A DNA stretch of 64,000 nt, taken from DATLMR01 sp035634255 (GTDB lineage: Bacteria > Acidobacteriota > Blastocatellia > UBA7656). Each line of letters starts with the position of its first letter. Position 1 is the first letter of the stretch. Made by a program: the position numbers and the translations under genes. This document shows positions 9,176 through 17,329 of this stretch, piece after piece. Location: NCBI GenBank assembly GCA_035634255.1, contig DASQDI010000157.1, positions 133,554 to 197,553 on the forward strand, in the 5' to 3' direction. The notes under the pieces were generated by a model. That model was not told the DNA's origin. It did no database searches and saw only the letters and a program-made list of their open reading frames with translations.

Positions 9176-9541
9176 ATGGCTGAAGTTCTAGAGAAGACCG
9201 AAATGTACGAGAAGCTGGAACCCATGTCGCATGGGCGGCCTGACCTGAGAAAGAAGAAGCCGAAGATCATCGCCGTCATAATGGACAACTGCACGGGCTG
9301 CGCGGGCTCGCCCGCCTGCGTCGAGTACTGCCCGGTCGAGGCGTGCATGTTCTGGGTCCCCGACCCCGACTACGTGCCGTTCGGCAGGATTGAAGTCGAC
9401 CCGAATCTCTGCATCGGCTGCAAGCTCTGCACGAGCAAGGGGCCGGAAGGCACTTTCCTCGAAGGCTGCCCGTGGGACGCCATCGAGATGATGGCGACGG
9501 ATGAATGGGAGAAAAGGACCGGCTTCACTCTCAATCCCTGA
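9176..9541 (+). CDS. Dicluster 4Fe-4S ferredoxin
   Basis: 121 aa, soluble, with no signal peptide. Two cysteine clusters are visible: CTGCAGSPACVEYCPVEAC (about residues 40-58) and CIGCKLCTSKGPEG...CPW (about 79-102). The spacing in the first cluster is looser than in classic 2[4Fe-4S] ferredoxins, as in dicluster subunits of oxidoreductases. CAGGAG precedes the ATG by 7 nt. It converges with the HEAT/lipoyl-like gene (15-nt gap) that flanks the respiratory cluster. Likely a cytosolic electron carrier or the iron-sulfur partner of a reductase encoded elsewhere. Confidence 0.85.
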   Translation: MAEVLEKTEMYEKLEPMSHGRPDLRKKKPKIIAVIMDNCTGCAGSPACVEYCPVEACMFWVPDPDYVPFGRIEVDPNLCIGCKLCTSKGPEGTFLEGCPWDAIEMMATDEWEKRTGFTLNP

Positions 9542-9556
9542 AGGCCGGGCGGCTCT

Positions 9557-10435
9557 TCATCTGGCTTCGGCGGCGCGCTCTCTAATGGCCTCTATCACCA
9601 GAGACGCCTGCCTGTTCACGTAGTCCGGCACGCCGAGCATGGGGCGGGTGTAGCGCTCAATCGTCGGCATGTCTTCCGGCTGCCCGATGATGGCGAGCGC
9701 ATTCAACGTCGCTTCCACCTGCTTGATCGAAGGCACGAGCACGACGAGCGGCGCGCCCTCGTCGACCCTCGACTCGTCCGGGACGATCACCTTCTCGACG
9801 CGGGCGTCTTCGGCCGCGCGCATCTCGATCACTTCCCCATCGTCACCCCTAATGCGAGCGAGGGGAGAGCCCGCGGCTACGGCGATCCCTTCTTCTTCAA
9901 TAATCATGTCCACGACTCCGGCCCTTTTCGCGAGCAGGGTTTCGGGCTGGAGCATCGACACGAGCTCGGAGCGGCCCGACTGGTCGTTGAACCTGACGAG
10001 TTGGAGGGCCGCGTTGTGCCGCACGGTCGGGTTGGGGTCCGTTAAAAGGTTTATGAGCGCCGCGTGAAATTCGGGCTGAGTGTTGTCCTGCCCCATGGTC
10101 CAGGCGGCGTTGGACCGCACTTCGGGGGCCGAGTGGCGCGAGGCCTCGATGATCCGCGGGTACCATTTCTTCACGCCCTGATCGCCCGCGATTATGCGGT
10201 CCCCGAGCTGGCTGAGGGCGTGCTGGACGTTACGCGGCTTCTCTTTGTCGGTCAGGTACTCTTCCATCTTGGTGTCGGAGAGCGTGCGGCCGAACCAGGT
10301 GCCGTACCAGGACAGGAAGGCGGTCAGGACGAATACGGCCGCCACCACGAGCATCGCCCACGGGAACTTGCGCCGCGGCTCTGACGGCGCGGGGGTCAGG
10401 GGGTTTTCCTCATCGAATGCCTGATGATCGATCAC
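9557..10435 (-). CDS. Membrane-anchored HEAT-repeat protein with an inserted biotinyl/lipoyl-like domain
   Basis: 292 aa from a GTG start. One N-terminal membrane helix (WAMLVVAAVFVLTAFLSWYG, about 26-45). HEAT repeats at about 65-160 (SAPEVRSNAAWTMGQDN, DPNPTVRHNAALQLVRF). Then a beta segment, about 168-235 (GVVDMIIEEEGIAVAAGSPL, VEKVIVPDESRVDEGAPL), that looks like two halves of a barrel-sandwich hybrid fold as in HlyD/lipoyl domains, without an obvious modifiable MKM lysine. It ends in a further HEAT-like helix pair. It faces the periplasm if the helix is N-in. Same strand as the respiratory genes; an assembly or scaffold role is only a guess. Confidence 0.7.
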   Translation of the reverse strand: MIDHQAFDEENPLTPAPSEPRRKFPWAMLVVAAVFVLTAFLSWYGTWFGRTLSDTKMEEYLTDKEKPRNVQHALSQLGDRIIAGDQGVKKWYPRIIEASRHSAPEVRSNAAWTMGQDNTQPEFHAALINLLTDPNPTVRHNAALQLVRFNDQSGRSELVSMLQPETLLAKRAGVVDMIIEEEGIAVAAGSPLARIRGDDGEVIEMRAAEDARVEKVIVPDESRVDEGAPLVVLVPSIKQVEATLNALAIIGQPEDMPTIERYTRPMLGVPDYVNRQASLVIEAIRERAAEAR

Positions 10436-10518
10436 GTGTCGGTTTATCTCCTCCGGTCGGGGATGGATTATTGATTCTAGGTGCGATGATGGCGTCAGGC
10501 AAGCTCATCGCGCGCGGG

Positions 10519-11121
10519 TCAGCCGGTGGGGCTTTCGTAGACGGCCCCGGTCTCCTTGTTGCGGAGCGTGCAGGCGCGGGTGGCGTATGCCGTGAGGAAG
10601 AGTTGTTCGTCCGAGAGCAAGGCCCTGCGAAACGCGGAGTTATTCAGGAAGGCGGCGATGCGGACGGCGGCGAACGTCAGCCCTCCGTACGCGACGAGGA
10701 GCGCGGCCGTGGGCATTCTCCTGACCAATAAATCGAGCACGACGTAGACCGAGAGGGCTCCCGCGACGGTCACCCACTTGCGGAAGCGCGAGGCGGGGTG
10801 CGAGAGGTAAAAAGAGGCGGCCTGAATAGGCAGGGCGAGAAGGAGCCAGTAGTTCCCGAAAAAGATGGCGACCGCGACCGCCGCGACCGCCGCGAGGATC
10901 AGCAGGACCGAAAGCCCCGCGATCAGGAGGCGGCCCGCGCCCCGGCCCGACGACTCCGCCCATTCGGCCGCCGCGAGCGGGTCCACCCCGATATTGAAGC
11001 TGCCGTATCTGATGGCCGCCCGCATCTGCTCATAGTCGTCGAACGGGAAGCCCGGTATCTCGCCCGCGCTCGCCCACGGCGTCCTCGAATCGATGTCGGT
11101 TGTGGTGAAGCTGTCTTTCAT
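10519..11121 (-). CDS. Hypothetical integral membrane protein
   Basis: 200 aa. A soluble N-terminal region of about 60 residues, then about four hydrophobic segments (LLIAGLSVLLILAAVAAVAV, YWLLLALPIQAASFYL, WVTVAGALSVYVVLDLLV, AALLVAYGGLTFAAVRIAA), and a short cytosolic tail. I recognise no family. ATG at 11121. It is on the strand of the oxidase cluster and 83 nt before the HEAT protein, so the two may be co-transcribed. Confidence 0.65.
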   Translation of the reverse strand: MKDSFTTTDIDSRTPWASAGEIPGFPFDDYEQMRAAIRYGSFNIGVDPLAAAEWAESSGRGAGRLLIAGLSVLLILAAVAAVAVAIFFGNYWLLLALPIQAASFYLSHPASRFRKWVTVAGALSVYVVLDLLVRRMPTAALLVAYGGLTFAAVRIAAFLNNSAFRRALLSDEQLFLTAYATRACTLRNKETGAVYESPTG

Positions 11122-11246
11122 ACGTCCACATAGCTTATTGAAACAAGAGCGAGCGCAGAGGGTGTGTGATTATAGGATCGCCTCACAGGCATGTCAATTA
11201 AGCTGGCAAAAGATGAGGGAGAAATAAAGGGAATCAACTGGTAAAT

Positions 11247-11283
11247 CGGGGTTATTCATGGCCCGTCGACCGGAATAACCCCG
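11247..11283 (-). terminator. Hairpin terminator after the 86-aa gene
   Basis: Perfect 11-bp stem (CGGGGTTATTC / GAATAACCCCG) with a 15-nt loop, 9 nt downstream of the stop codon of the small secreted peptide on the minus strand. Only a weak T-run (ATTT) follows. Confidence 0.6.
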
Positions 11284-11292
11284 CGTTCTTGG

Positions 11293-11553
11293 TTATAAAC
11301 AGATGTGCTCAATCTGGTAGTAGGGCGTCTCGCAGCCTGATTTGTAGGCTTGTCCGCACCCGGAAGAGAATATGATCTTAATACCACACTCCACCGTGTA
11401 AGTTGAATCAGTGAAGTAATGATACTCGACGTCGCATGGCGGGCAGGCGTAAGCGGGCGGAGCCATCGCTACCGTGAGCGAGCCCCAACCCACCGTCACC
11501 GCGAAGATCGTGATTAGAATGCGGTTTTTTAGAACCCTTTTCAGTTTGGACAT
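11293..11553 (-). CDS. Small secreted cysteine-containing peptide (DUF6289-like)
   Basis: 86 aa with AAGGAGGTA 8 nt upstream of the ATG, an almost ideal ribosome binding site. Signal peptide at 1-37 (ILITIFAVTVGWGSLTVAMA, cleavage near AYA-CP). The mature part is about 50 residues with five Cys after the initial CPPC and aromatic Y/F-rich strands (EYHYFTDSTYTVECG, GCETPYYQIEHICL). The pattern of an aromatic F-T-D-x-T-Y-T strand followed by C-x-G-C and P-Y-Y recalls the small exported DUF6289 peptides of Actinobacteria and Acidobacteria, whose role is unknown. It has its own terminator and therefore its own transcript. Confidence 0.75.
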   Translation of the reverse strand: MSKLKRVLKNRILITIFAVTVGWGSLTVAMAPPAYACPPCDVEYHYFTDSTYTVECGIKIIFSSGCGQAYKSGCETPYYQIEHICL

Positions 11554-11666
11554 TTCGGCGTACCTCCTTGCATAGATTCGGACTGTTGTGGCAAATCTTA
11601 CTTTAATCTCATTTCAGGTTCAATCAATAAAGCGAACGGAACCGGGATCTTCTTTAGGTTAGTATT

Positions 11667-11690
11667 CGCGGCCGGCACGTGCCGGCCGCG
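11667..11690 (-). terminator. 24-nt perfect palindrome, probable terminator of the oxidase cluster
   Basis: A GC-only palindrome of 24 nt centred on GGCACGTGCC, two bases after the stop codon of the DUF420 gene. No U-tract on either side, so it may act as a Rho-independent-like pause or mRNA-stabilising 3' hairpin. Confidence 0.55.
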
Positions 11691-11692
11691 TC

Positions 11693-12121
11693 TTACGGGC
11701 GGGACGGGAACAAGTGGTATAGCATCAGGTAGACGACGACCCCCGTGACCGAGACGTATAGCCACATCGGCAGGGTCCAGCGCGCGACCCTCCTGTGGCG
11801 CGCGAAGTCGTTTCTCAACGCGCGGTAGAGGGTGACGAGCACGAACGGGACGATTAAGGCGGCGAGGACCGTGTGCGTTATCAGGATGGCGAAGTACAGA
11901 GGGCGCACCCAGCCCGTCCCCTTGAAGCCGGTCGCCCCGTGGTTGAAATGGTAAGTCAGGTAGGAGATGAGGAAGAGGGCCGAGGTCGTCAGCGCCGCGA
12001 CCATGCAGGCGCGGTGCGCGCTCACGTTATTGCGTCTTATGAAAAAGTAGCCGGCCAGGAGGAAGGCCGTGCAGACGGAATTCAGGGCCGCGTTGACCGA
12101 CGGCAGTATTGTCATGTCCAT
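11693..12121 (-). CDS. DUF420 membrane protein (oxidase-cluster accessory)
   Basis: 142 aa with four predicted helices and the DUF420 signature: His in RNNVSAHRACM, YLTYHFNHG, HTVLAALIVPFVL and RHRRVARWTLPMWLYVSVTG. DUF420 proteins (YozB, CtaM) sit in heme-copper oxidase clusters, and CtaM of Staphylococcus is needed for aa3-type oxidase maturation. The conserved His suggest heme or copper binding. Last gene of the long respiratory array; it starts at ATG 12121 or 12115. Confidence 0.85.
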   Translation of the reverse strand: MDMTILPSVNAALNSVCTAFLLAGYFFIRRNNVSAHRACMVAALTTSALFLISYLTYHFNHGATGFKGTGWVRPLYFAILITHTVLAALIVPFVLVTLYRALRNDFARHRRVARWTLPMWLYVSVTGVVVYLMLYHLFPSRP

Positions 12122-12159
12122 ATTTCACGTTATAGCGACGCTCCGTGAGGGAGTCAAAA

Positions 12160-12182
12160 GGCGGGGCGGCCGTCCGGCCGTC
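12160..12182 (-). terminator. GC-rich hairpin with T-run after the 88-aa gene
   Basis: CGGCC-GTCC-GGCCG stem directly after the stop codon; on the minus strand it is followed by CCCCGCCTTTTGA. A short stem, so it may be partial termination before the DUF420 gene. Confidence 0.4.
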
Positions 12183-12449
12183 TCAGGGTTGTTTGCGCCC
12201 CTGAACGCCTCTGAAGCGGTAGAAGGCTCCGAATATTCCCGCGAAGATGGCGACCGGGGGGATGAGCATGATCAGTATGGCGAGGTTCATGCCCCTGGCC
12301 ACTTCCTCGGCCTGCGCGGAGTTGGCGAGCGACTGTTTGCACATGGCGCACTGCGCGGCGAGCGCGGGCTCGGTCGCCGCCAGAAAAGCGGCGACCGAGA
12401 TAAGCACCACCGGCCAGGCTCTCCTCATAACTGCGCCCCGTCCGTTCAT
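12183..12449 (-). CDS. Small two-helix membrane protein with a CAMC motif
   Basis: 88 aa, 4 nt after the stop of subunit IV. Signal-like first helix (AWPVVLISVAAFLAATEPALA), then QCAMCKQSLANS on the outer face, then a second helix (GMNLAILIMLIPPVAIFAGIF) and a basic tail. The periplasmic C-x-x-C directly after the first helix could bind copper or heme or act as a thiol pair in oxidase maturation; this is inferred from motif and position only. The family has no name I recognise. Confidence 0.75.
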   Translation of the reverse strand: MNGRGAVMRRAWPVVLISVAAFLAATEPALAAQCAMCKQSLANSAQAEEVARGMNLAILIMLIPPVAIFAGIFGAFYRFRGVQGRKQP

Positions 12450-12453
12450 ACCC

Positions 12454-13005
12454 TCACCCCCTGAGGTTGAGCATGCGGAAGCTGTCCGGGAAGAGGATCA
12501 CGAACAGGCAGAGCAGGACCACGAGGGTCGGGACAATCGTCAGCACGAGGCTCATGCGCTCGAACTTCAGGTGCATGAAGTAGGCCATGATGAGCGCCGC
12601 CTTGATGATCGACAGCCCCATCAGGATGATCAACATCAGAGTCAGGTTCAGGTGGATGTAGGCGAGGAAGACCTCCACGGCCGTCAGCACGAGCAGGGCG
12701 ACCCAGATCAGGATGTTCTGCGCGTCGCTGCCCCCGTGCGCGTGCGCGTGCTCCCCGGCCACTTCCGCGCGGGCGGTCTTGTCGAACGGGTTCCGGATGA
12801 ACCCCTTCTCGAAGGCCCACAGCAGGGGGTTGATCGCGAAGAGCCCCGCGAGCATCAGGCAGACCATCACAAGAAACAGCATGTCGACCCCGGACCTGAA
12901 GCGATCCGTGGCCACCGTCCAGACGGCCACCAGCAACGCCACGCCCGAAAGGGCCGCGAGCACCGCGTTCAGAAGTATGATTTCGTTCTCTTTCGATTTC
13001 GCCAT
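12454..13005 (-). CDS. Cytochrome c oxidase subunit IV-like protein
   Basis: 183 aa. The C-terminal half (about 95-175) is the prokaryotic COX4 domain: three helices with FLAYIHLNLTLMLIILMGLS and YFMHLKFERM. The N-terminal half adds two helices and a soluble His-rich linker (GEHAHAHGG), longer than the usual 100-aa CtaF/CyoD. GAGGGA precedes the ATG. It follows the subunit III gene by 49 nt in the oxidase array. Confidence 0.85.
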   Translation of the reverse strand: MAKSKENEIILLNAVLAALSGVALLVAVWTVATDRFRSGVDMLFLVMVCLMLAGLFAINPLLWAFEKGFIRNPFDKTARAEVAGEHAHAHGGSDAQNILIWVALLVLTAVEVFLAYIHLNLTLMLIILMGLSIIKAALIMAYFMHLKFERMSLVLTIVPTLVVLLCLFVILFPDSFRMLNLRG

Positions 13006-13054
13006 TTGATTTCCCTCACTCTTTCGCGCACCTGCCGGTTAAACCTCGGCGGCC

Positions 13055-13690
13055 TCAATGCGGTTTGAAATCGACCGACAAAAGGTAGATCAGCGGGAAG
13101 ACGAACATCCACACGAGGTCGACGAAGTGCCAGTAGAGGCCGCTCACCTCCACGTCCTCGTCCGTGAACTTGTTTATCCGGATGGCCACGAGGGCGAGGT
13201 ATAAGATGCCCGTGAACACGTGGAACATGTGGAGGCCGGTGATGGAGAAAAAGGTCGCGCCGAACATCGGGTCGCCCCACGGGTTCTCCCACGGGCGCAT
13301 CCCGTCGAGCAGCAGGTGGTCCCACTCGTAGAGGTGCAGCACGAGGAAGGTGAGCCCCCCGATTATGGTCCCGATCAGCCACTTGCGCGCGGCCTTCTTG
13401 TCGCCCCGCTTGGAAGCCGAGACCGCGAATACCATCGTCAGGCTGCTCGACAGCAGGGCGAGCGTCATCACCGTGGAGAAGATGATGCTGGGATAAAAGG
13501 GGAAAGGTGTGGGCCAGTTGTCGCTCCCCACGCGCACGTAGCTGTAGCCGATCAGCAGGGCGGCGAACGTGAGCGAGTCCGACATTATGAACAGCCACAT
13601 CCCGAGCTTCCTGTGGCCGACGCGATAAGGCAGGGTGCCCCCGCCCCAGTCGCTCGAAGCCGTCACCTCTTCAACTCTCACATGTGCCAT
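13055..13690 (-). CDS. ctaE: Cytochrome c oxidase subunit III (first copy)
   Basis: 211 aa from the ATG at 13690, chosen because GGAGGTGAG lies 6-8 nt upstream; a longer frame to 13780 would overlap the upstream gene. Seven-helix COX3 family with GHRKLGMWLFIMSDSLTF, HLYEWDHLLLDG, FFSITGLHMFHVFTGILYL and SGLYWHFVDLVWMFVFPLIYL. It pairs with the neighbouring second subunit III, 4 nt upstream. Confidence 0.9.
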   Translation of the reverse strand: MAHVRVEEVTASSDWGGGTLPYRVGHRKLGMWLFIMSDSLTFAALLIGYSYVRVGSDNWPTPFPFYPSIIFSTVMTLALLSSSLTMVFAVSASKRGDKKAARKWLIGTIIGGLTFLVLHLYEWDHLLLDGMRPWENPWGDPMFGATFFSITGLHMFHVFTGILYLALVAIRINKFTDEDVEVSGLYWHFVDLVWMFVFPLIYLLSVDFKPH

Positions 13691-13694
13691 CAAC

Positions 13695-14396
13695 TCACCT
13701 CCAGAAGAATAGGAGTAAAAACAGATAAATCCACAGCCCGTCCATGAAATGCCAGTAGAGGGCCGTGACCTCGACGGCATTCCGCTGCCTCGACCCGATG
13801 CGGAGGCGCATGGCGAGCGCGGTCAGGTAGACCAGGGCTACGAGCCCGCCCAAAAGGTGTATGGCGTGCAGGCTCGTCAACAGGTAAAAGAAAGAGCTGT
13901 GCGGGTTGCTCGAAAGGTATATGCCCTGAGCCGCGAGGTGACGCCACGCCATCACCTGCCCCGCCAGAAACGCTAACCCCAGAACGGTCGTGAGGGAGAT
14001 GAGCGCGTTGAAGCGGCGGTACTCGTTCCGCCTGAGCGCGCGGCGCGCCATCTCGAAACTCACGCTGCTCGCCAGGATCATGCCGGTGCTCACCCAGAGC
14101 TCCCACGGCATCCTGATCCTGACCCACTCCCCCGCGTCATCGCTCAGCCCGGACGTTTGGCGCACGATGTAGGCGCTGGTCAGGGAGACGAAGAGCATCA
14201 GGATGCTCGCGAGCCCGACCCACATGCCTATCTTGTACTTCGTCGGCTCAATCGCGTCGTCGCGAGAGTAGCCGGGCGGCCAGTCCTTCGGGCCGCCCCC
14301 CGGCTCGTCCGGCCCGTCGCCGTCGTCCGGCCCGCGCCTGCCTCCGCCGATCCCAGGAGGCTTGACCTTTACATCCGTCGTTATACCCATTGCCAT
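13695..14396 (-). CDS. Cytochrome c oxidase subunit III (second, divergent copy)
   Basis: 233 aa. A Gly/Pro/Asp-rich N-terminus (about 1-45) is followed by the COX3 core: YKIGMWVGLASILMLFVSLT, EWVRIRMPWELWVSTGMIL, SFFYLLTSLHAIHLLGGLVAL and ALYWHFMDGLWIYLFLLL. Shorter core than the other copy. Starts at ATG 14396 or 14390 with no strong ribosome binding site. Tandem subunit III paralogues occur in several acidobacterial and Chloroflexi A-type oxidase clusters; both may be used, or one may be an accessory subunit. Confidence 0.87.
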   Translation of the reverse strand: MAMGITTDVKVKPPGIGGGRRGPDDGDGPDEPGGGPKDWPPGYSRDDAIEPTKYKIGMWVGLASILMLFVSLTSAYIVRQTSGLSDDAGEWVRIRMPWELWVSTGMILASSVSFEMARRALRRNEYRRFNALISLTTVLGLAFLAGQVMAWRHLAAQGIYLSSNPHSSFFYLLTSLHAIHLLGGLVALVYLTALAMRLRIGSRQRNAVEVTALYWHFMDGLWIYLFLLLFFWR

Positions 14397-14529
14397 AGCC
14401 GGTGAAGAATGACGGGCGAAAAATGGCGGGCGATTCGCGCCCCTCGGAAAAGCGAGTCTGCCGCCCGCGCCCCGTCATCAAAGCCTATTATAAGTAATCC
14501 CCGCCCCCCTCTTCAAAACTCGTCACCCC

Positions 14530-16320
14530 TCAGTGCTCGTTGTCGCCGACCGGCTCGGTCTGCATGGAGTAGTCGTTCGGGGCGCCGGGCACGCTGTACT
14601 CGTACGGCCCGCGGTAGACCTCGGGCTCGACCCCCTCGAAATTATCGTGCGGCGGCGGCGAAGGTATGGTCCACTCCAGAGTCGTCGCCTCCCACGGGTT
14701 GTCCGGGGCCTTCGCCCCCCTGAACATGCTCCAGAAGAGGTTGAAGACGAAGATCAACTGCGCCGCGGCCGTGAAGAAGGCGGCGTAGGTGACAAATATA
14801 TTGAGCGGCGGCAGGTCCGACAGGAACGCGAGGTTGTTGTGCGTGGAGTACCTGCGGAGCGCGCCCTCCATCCCCATGATGTGCAGGGGGATGAAGATGC
14901 AGTTGACGCCGATGAACGTGAGCCAGAAGTGGAGCTTCCCGAGCGGCTCGCTCATCATCCTGCCGAACATCTTCGGGAACCAGAACTGCGTCCCCATGAA
15001 TATGCCGAATATCGCGGCCACGCCCATGATCAGGTGGAAGTGGCCGACCACGAAGTAGGTGTCGTGCAGGGGGATGTCTATCGACGTCTGGCCCAGGAAG
15101 AGGCCGGTGATGCCCCCGGAGACGAAGAGCGAGACGAAGCCTATGGCGTAGAGCATCGGCGCGGTGAACCGTATCTGGCCGCCCCAGATCGTGCCCAGCC
15201 AGTTGAACGTCTTGATGGCCGAGGGGACCCCGATGGTGAGCGTGATGAGCGAGAACATGATCGCGGTGCGCGGGTCCATGCCGCTCATGAACATGTGGTG
15301 GCCCCAGACGAAGAAGCCGAGCAGCCCGATGGCGAAGATGGCGAAGACCATCGCGCGGTAGCCGAAGACGGGCTTGCGGGCGAAGGTCGCGAGGATGTGC
15401 GAGGTCAGGCCCATGCCCGGCAGGATGGCTATGTAGACTTCCGGGTGGCCGAAGAACCAGAAGAGGTGCTGCCACAGGATGGGCGAGCCGCCTTTGTTAT
15501 CGAGCAGCTGCCCGCTGACGTACGTGCCCGCCGGTATGAAGAAGCTCGTCCCCGCGAGGTGCTCGATGATGAGCAGGATCCCGGCCGCGAGCAGGACCGG
15601 GAAGGAGAGCAGCGACAGCACCGCGGTCGTGAACCACGCCCAGCAGGTGAGCGGCAGCCGCATGAGCGACATGCCGCGCGCGCGCATGTTCAGCATCGTG
15701 GTGATGAAGTTGAGCGCGCCCAAAAGCGACGCGATGCAGAATATGCCGATGCTCGAAACCCACAGGAGCACGCCGAGCCCCTGCCCCGGCCCGGCCCTCT
15801 CGCCGAGCGCGCTCAGCGGGGCGTAGCCGGTCCACCCCCCGATGGGCCCTATCGTGTTGGTCGCCGCGAAGAAGGCGAGGAGCATCACTATGAGGGCCAC
15901 GAACGTGGTCCAGAAAGAGAGCGCGTTCAGCAGGGGGAAGGCCATGTCGGCCGCGCCGATCTGGATCGGCAGGAAGTAGTTGCCGAACCCGCCCTGCGGC
16001 GCCGTCGTCAGCACGAAGAAGACCATGATCGTGCCGTGCATGGTCACGAGCGATAGGTACAGGTCCGGCGAGATCGTCCCCGTCTCGGCGGCGGTCGGGA
16101 AGATCATCTTCAGGAACGCGAATTCGTGATTGGGCCACGCGAGCTGGAGGCGCATGAGCAGGGAGAGGGCCAGCCCGAGGAGCACCGAAAAGAGGGCGAG
16201 GAAAAAGTACTGGATTCCGATCACCTTGTGGTCGAGACTGAATATGTATTTTCGAATGAAGCCCTTCGGCGGCTCGTGACGGTGGATTTCGCCATGAGTC
16301 GGGTGAATCACTTCTGCCAT
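14530..16320 (-). CDS. ctaD: Cytochrome c oxidase subunit I
   Basis: 596 aa, twelve or more helices. Heme-copper motifs are visible: HGTIMVFFVLT with the heme a His, WFFGHPEVYIAILPGMG (CuB His, the cross-link Tyr and the Glu of the D-channel), GHHMFMSGMD (two CuB His) and VVGHFHLIMG (heme a3 and heme a His). The GHPEV form marks a type A1 oxidase. AGGAGGTG precedes the ATG. Terminal electron acceptor complex, reducing O2 and pumping protons. The C-terminal tail (about 560-596) is soluble. Confidence 0.97.
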   Translation of the reverse strand: MAEVIHPTHGEIHRHEPPKGFIRKYIFSLDHKVIGIQYFFLALFSVLLGLALSLLMRLQLAWPNHEFAFLKMIFPTAAETGTISPDLYLSLVTMHGTIMVFFVLTTAPQGGFGNYFLPIQIGAADMAFPLLNALSFWTTFVALIVMLLAFFAATNTIGPIGGWTGYAPLSALGERAGPGQGLGVLLWVSSIGIFCIASLLGALNFITTMLNMRARGMSLMRLPLTCWAWFTTAVLSLLSFPVLLAAGILLIIEHLAGTSFFIPAGTYVSGQLLDNKGGSPILWQHLFWFFGHPEVYIAILPGMGLTSHILATFARKPVFGYRAMVFAIFAIGLLGFFVWGHHMFMSGMDPRTAIMFSLITLTIGVPSAIKTFNWLGTIWGGQIRFTAPMLYAIGFVSLFVSGGITGLFLGQTSIDIPLHDTYFVVGHFHLIMGVAAIFGIFMGTQFWFPKMFGRMMSEPLGKLHFWLTFIGVNCIFIPLHIMGMEGALRRYSTHNNLAFLSDLPPLNIFVTYAAFFTAAAQLIFVFNLFWSMFRGAKAPDNPWEATTLEWTIPSPPPHDNFEGVEPEVYRGPYEYSVPGAPNDYSMQTEPVGDNEH

Positions 16321-16386
16321 CTTCCACCTCCTAATCGCTTACACGTTTATGTCGGTCGGCTGCCGGCCCCGCTACCCCGGACCGGG

Positions 16387-17220
16387 TCACTTGTATTGCT
16401 GAAGCAACTCGCCCAGCCTCGTCTTAAACTCTTCGTCGGGCTTCGTCGCCAGGTCCGAATACTCCTCTTCAGTCAGCACGAGTAGAAAGCTCTTCATGTT
16501 GAAATGGTTATTCCCGCAGAGCTCGGCGCAGGGGATCTCGTACCTCCCGACCTGCGTCGGCGTGAAGTGGACGCGGATGGCCAGGCCGGGCACCGCGTCC
16601 TGCTTGATGCGCATGTGCGGGATGAAGAGGCTGTGGATCACGTCCTTCGAGCGCAGGGTGAGCTCCACGGGCCGGTTCACCGGGATCAGCAAGGTGGTCG
16701 CCTGCACGTCGTCGCGGCCCTTCGCGTCGCTCGGGTCGACGCCGACAAAATTCAGGGTCGAGTCGTCGTAAAACTTCGGGTCGGTCTTCCCGAACTCGTT
16801 GTCCGCGCCGGGATAATGGAAATTCCACTGGAACTGCTGGCCGACCACGCTCACCTTAACCGAATCGGCGGGCGCGTCGTTGAGGTGAAGCTGCGCCCAC
16901 ACCCTCTGCCCCAGCACGGCGATGGCGATGAATATCGCGGCGGTGATCAGGGTCCAGGTTATCTCCAGACGGGTCGAGCCATGAGAGTAGACCGCGCGCG
17001 CGTCGCCCTTCCTGCCGAAGCGGAACACGGCGTAACCCAGGGCGACCTGCGCCCCGACGAAGGCGATGCCCACGACCACCAGAGTCCGCATGAACTGGGC
17101 GTCAATCGCGCTCCCGTGCACGGAGTGGTTCTGGGGGAACCACCACGTGTCCTGCCCCACGAACAGGAGCACCGTCCCGACGGCCAGGAGCACGAGCATT
17201 AGAGCCAAGGCTTTACCCAT
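16387..17220 (-). CDS. ctaC: Cytochrome c oxidase subunit II
   Basis: 277 aa. An N-terminal helix, a second helix (LEITWTLITAAIFIAIAVLG), then the cupredoxin domain. CuA ligands: His in VIHSLFIPHMRIK and the C-AEL-C-GNNHFNMKSF motif (Cys, Glu, Cys, His, Met). No cytochrome c domain is fused, so electrons must come from a separate cytochrome c, plausibly the octaheme protein upstream in the same array. It ends in a charged tail (EEFKTRLGELLQQYK). Confidence 0.95.
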   Translation of the reverse strand: MGKALALMLVLLAVGTVLLFVGQDTWWFPQNHSVHGSAIDAQFMRTLVVVGIAFVGAQVALGYAVFRFGRKGDARAVYSHGSTRLEITWTLITAAIFIAIAVLGQRVWAQLHLNDAPADSVKVSVVGQQFQWNFHYPGADNEFGKTDPKFYDDSTLNFVGVDPSDAKGRDDVQATTLLIPVNRPVELTLRSKDVIHSLFIPHMRIKQDAVPGLAIRVHFTPTQVGRYEIPCAELCGNNHFNMKSFLLVLTEEEYSDLATKPDEEFKTRLGELLQQYK

Positions 17221-17297
17221 AAGTCTCCTCTGAACTGAGCGTTAAATGTCTGCCTGCAACCGGAAAGCGAGAAACTAGTGAAGAACCGAACGACCCG

Positions 17298-17317
17298 CGG
17301 GGGCGGCCCTGCCCCCG
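17298..17317 (-). other. Hairpin between ctaB and ctaC
   Basis: CGGGGGC / GCCCCCG stem with a 6-nt loop in the 109-nt gap of the oxidase array. It could be a processing or attenuation point; no T-run follows. Confidence 0.35.
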
Positions 17318-17329
17318 CCCCTGCAATCC

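Noticed and set aside
14533..16056. 507-codon plus-strand frame opposite ctaD
   Set aside because: Antisense shadow of the oxidase subunit I gene, with repetitive charged residues and no domain.
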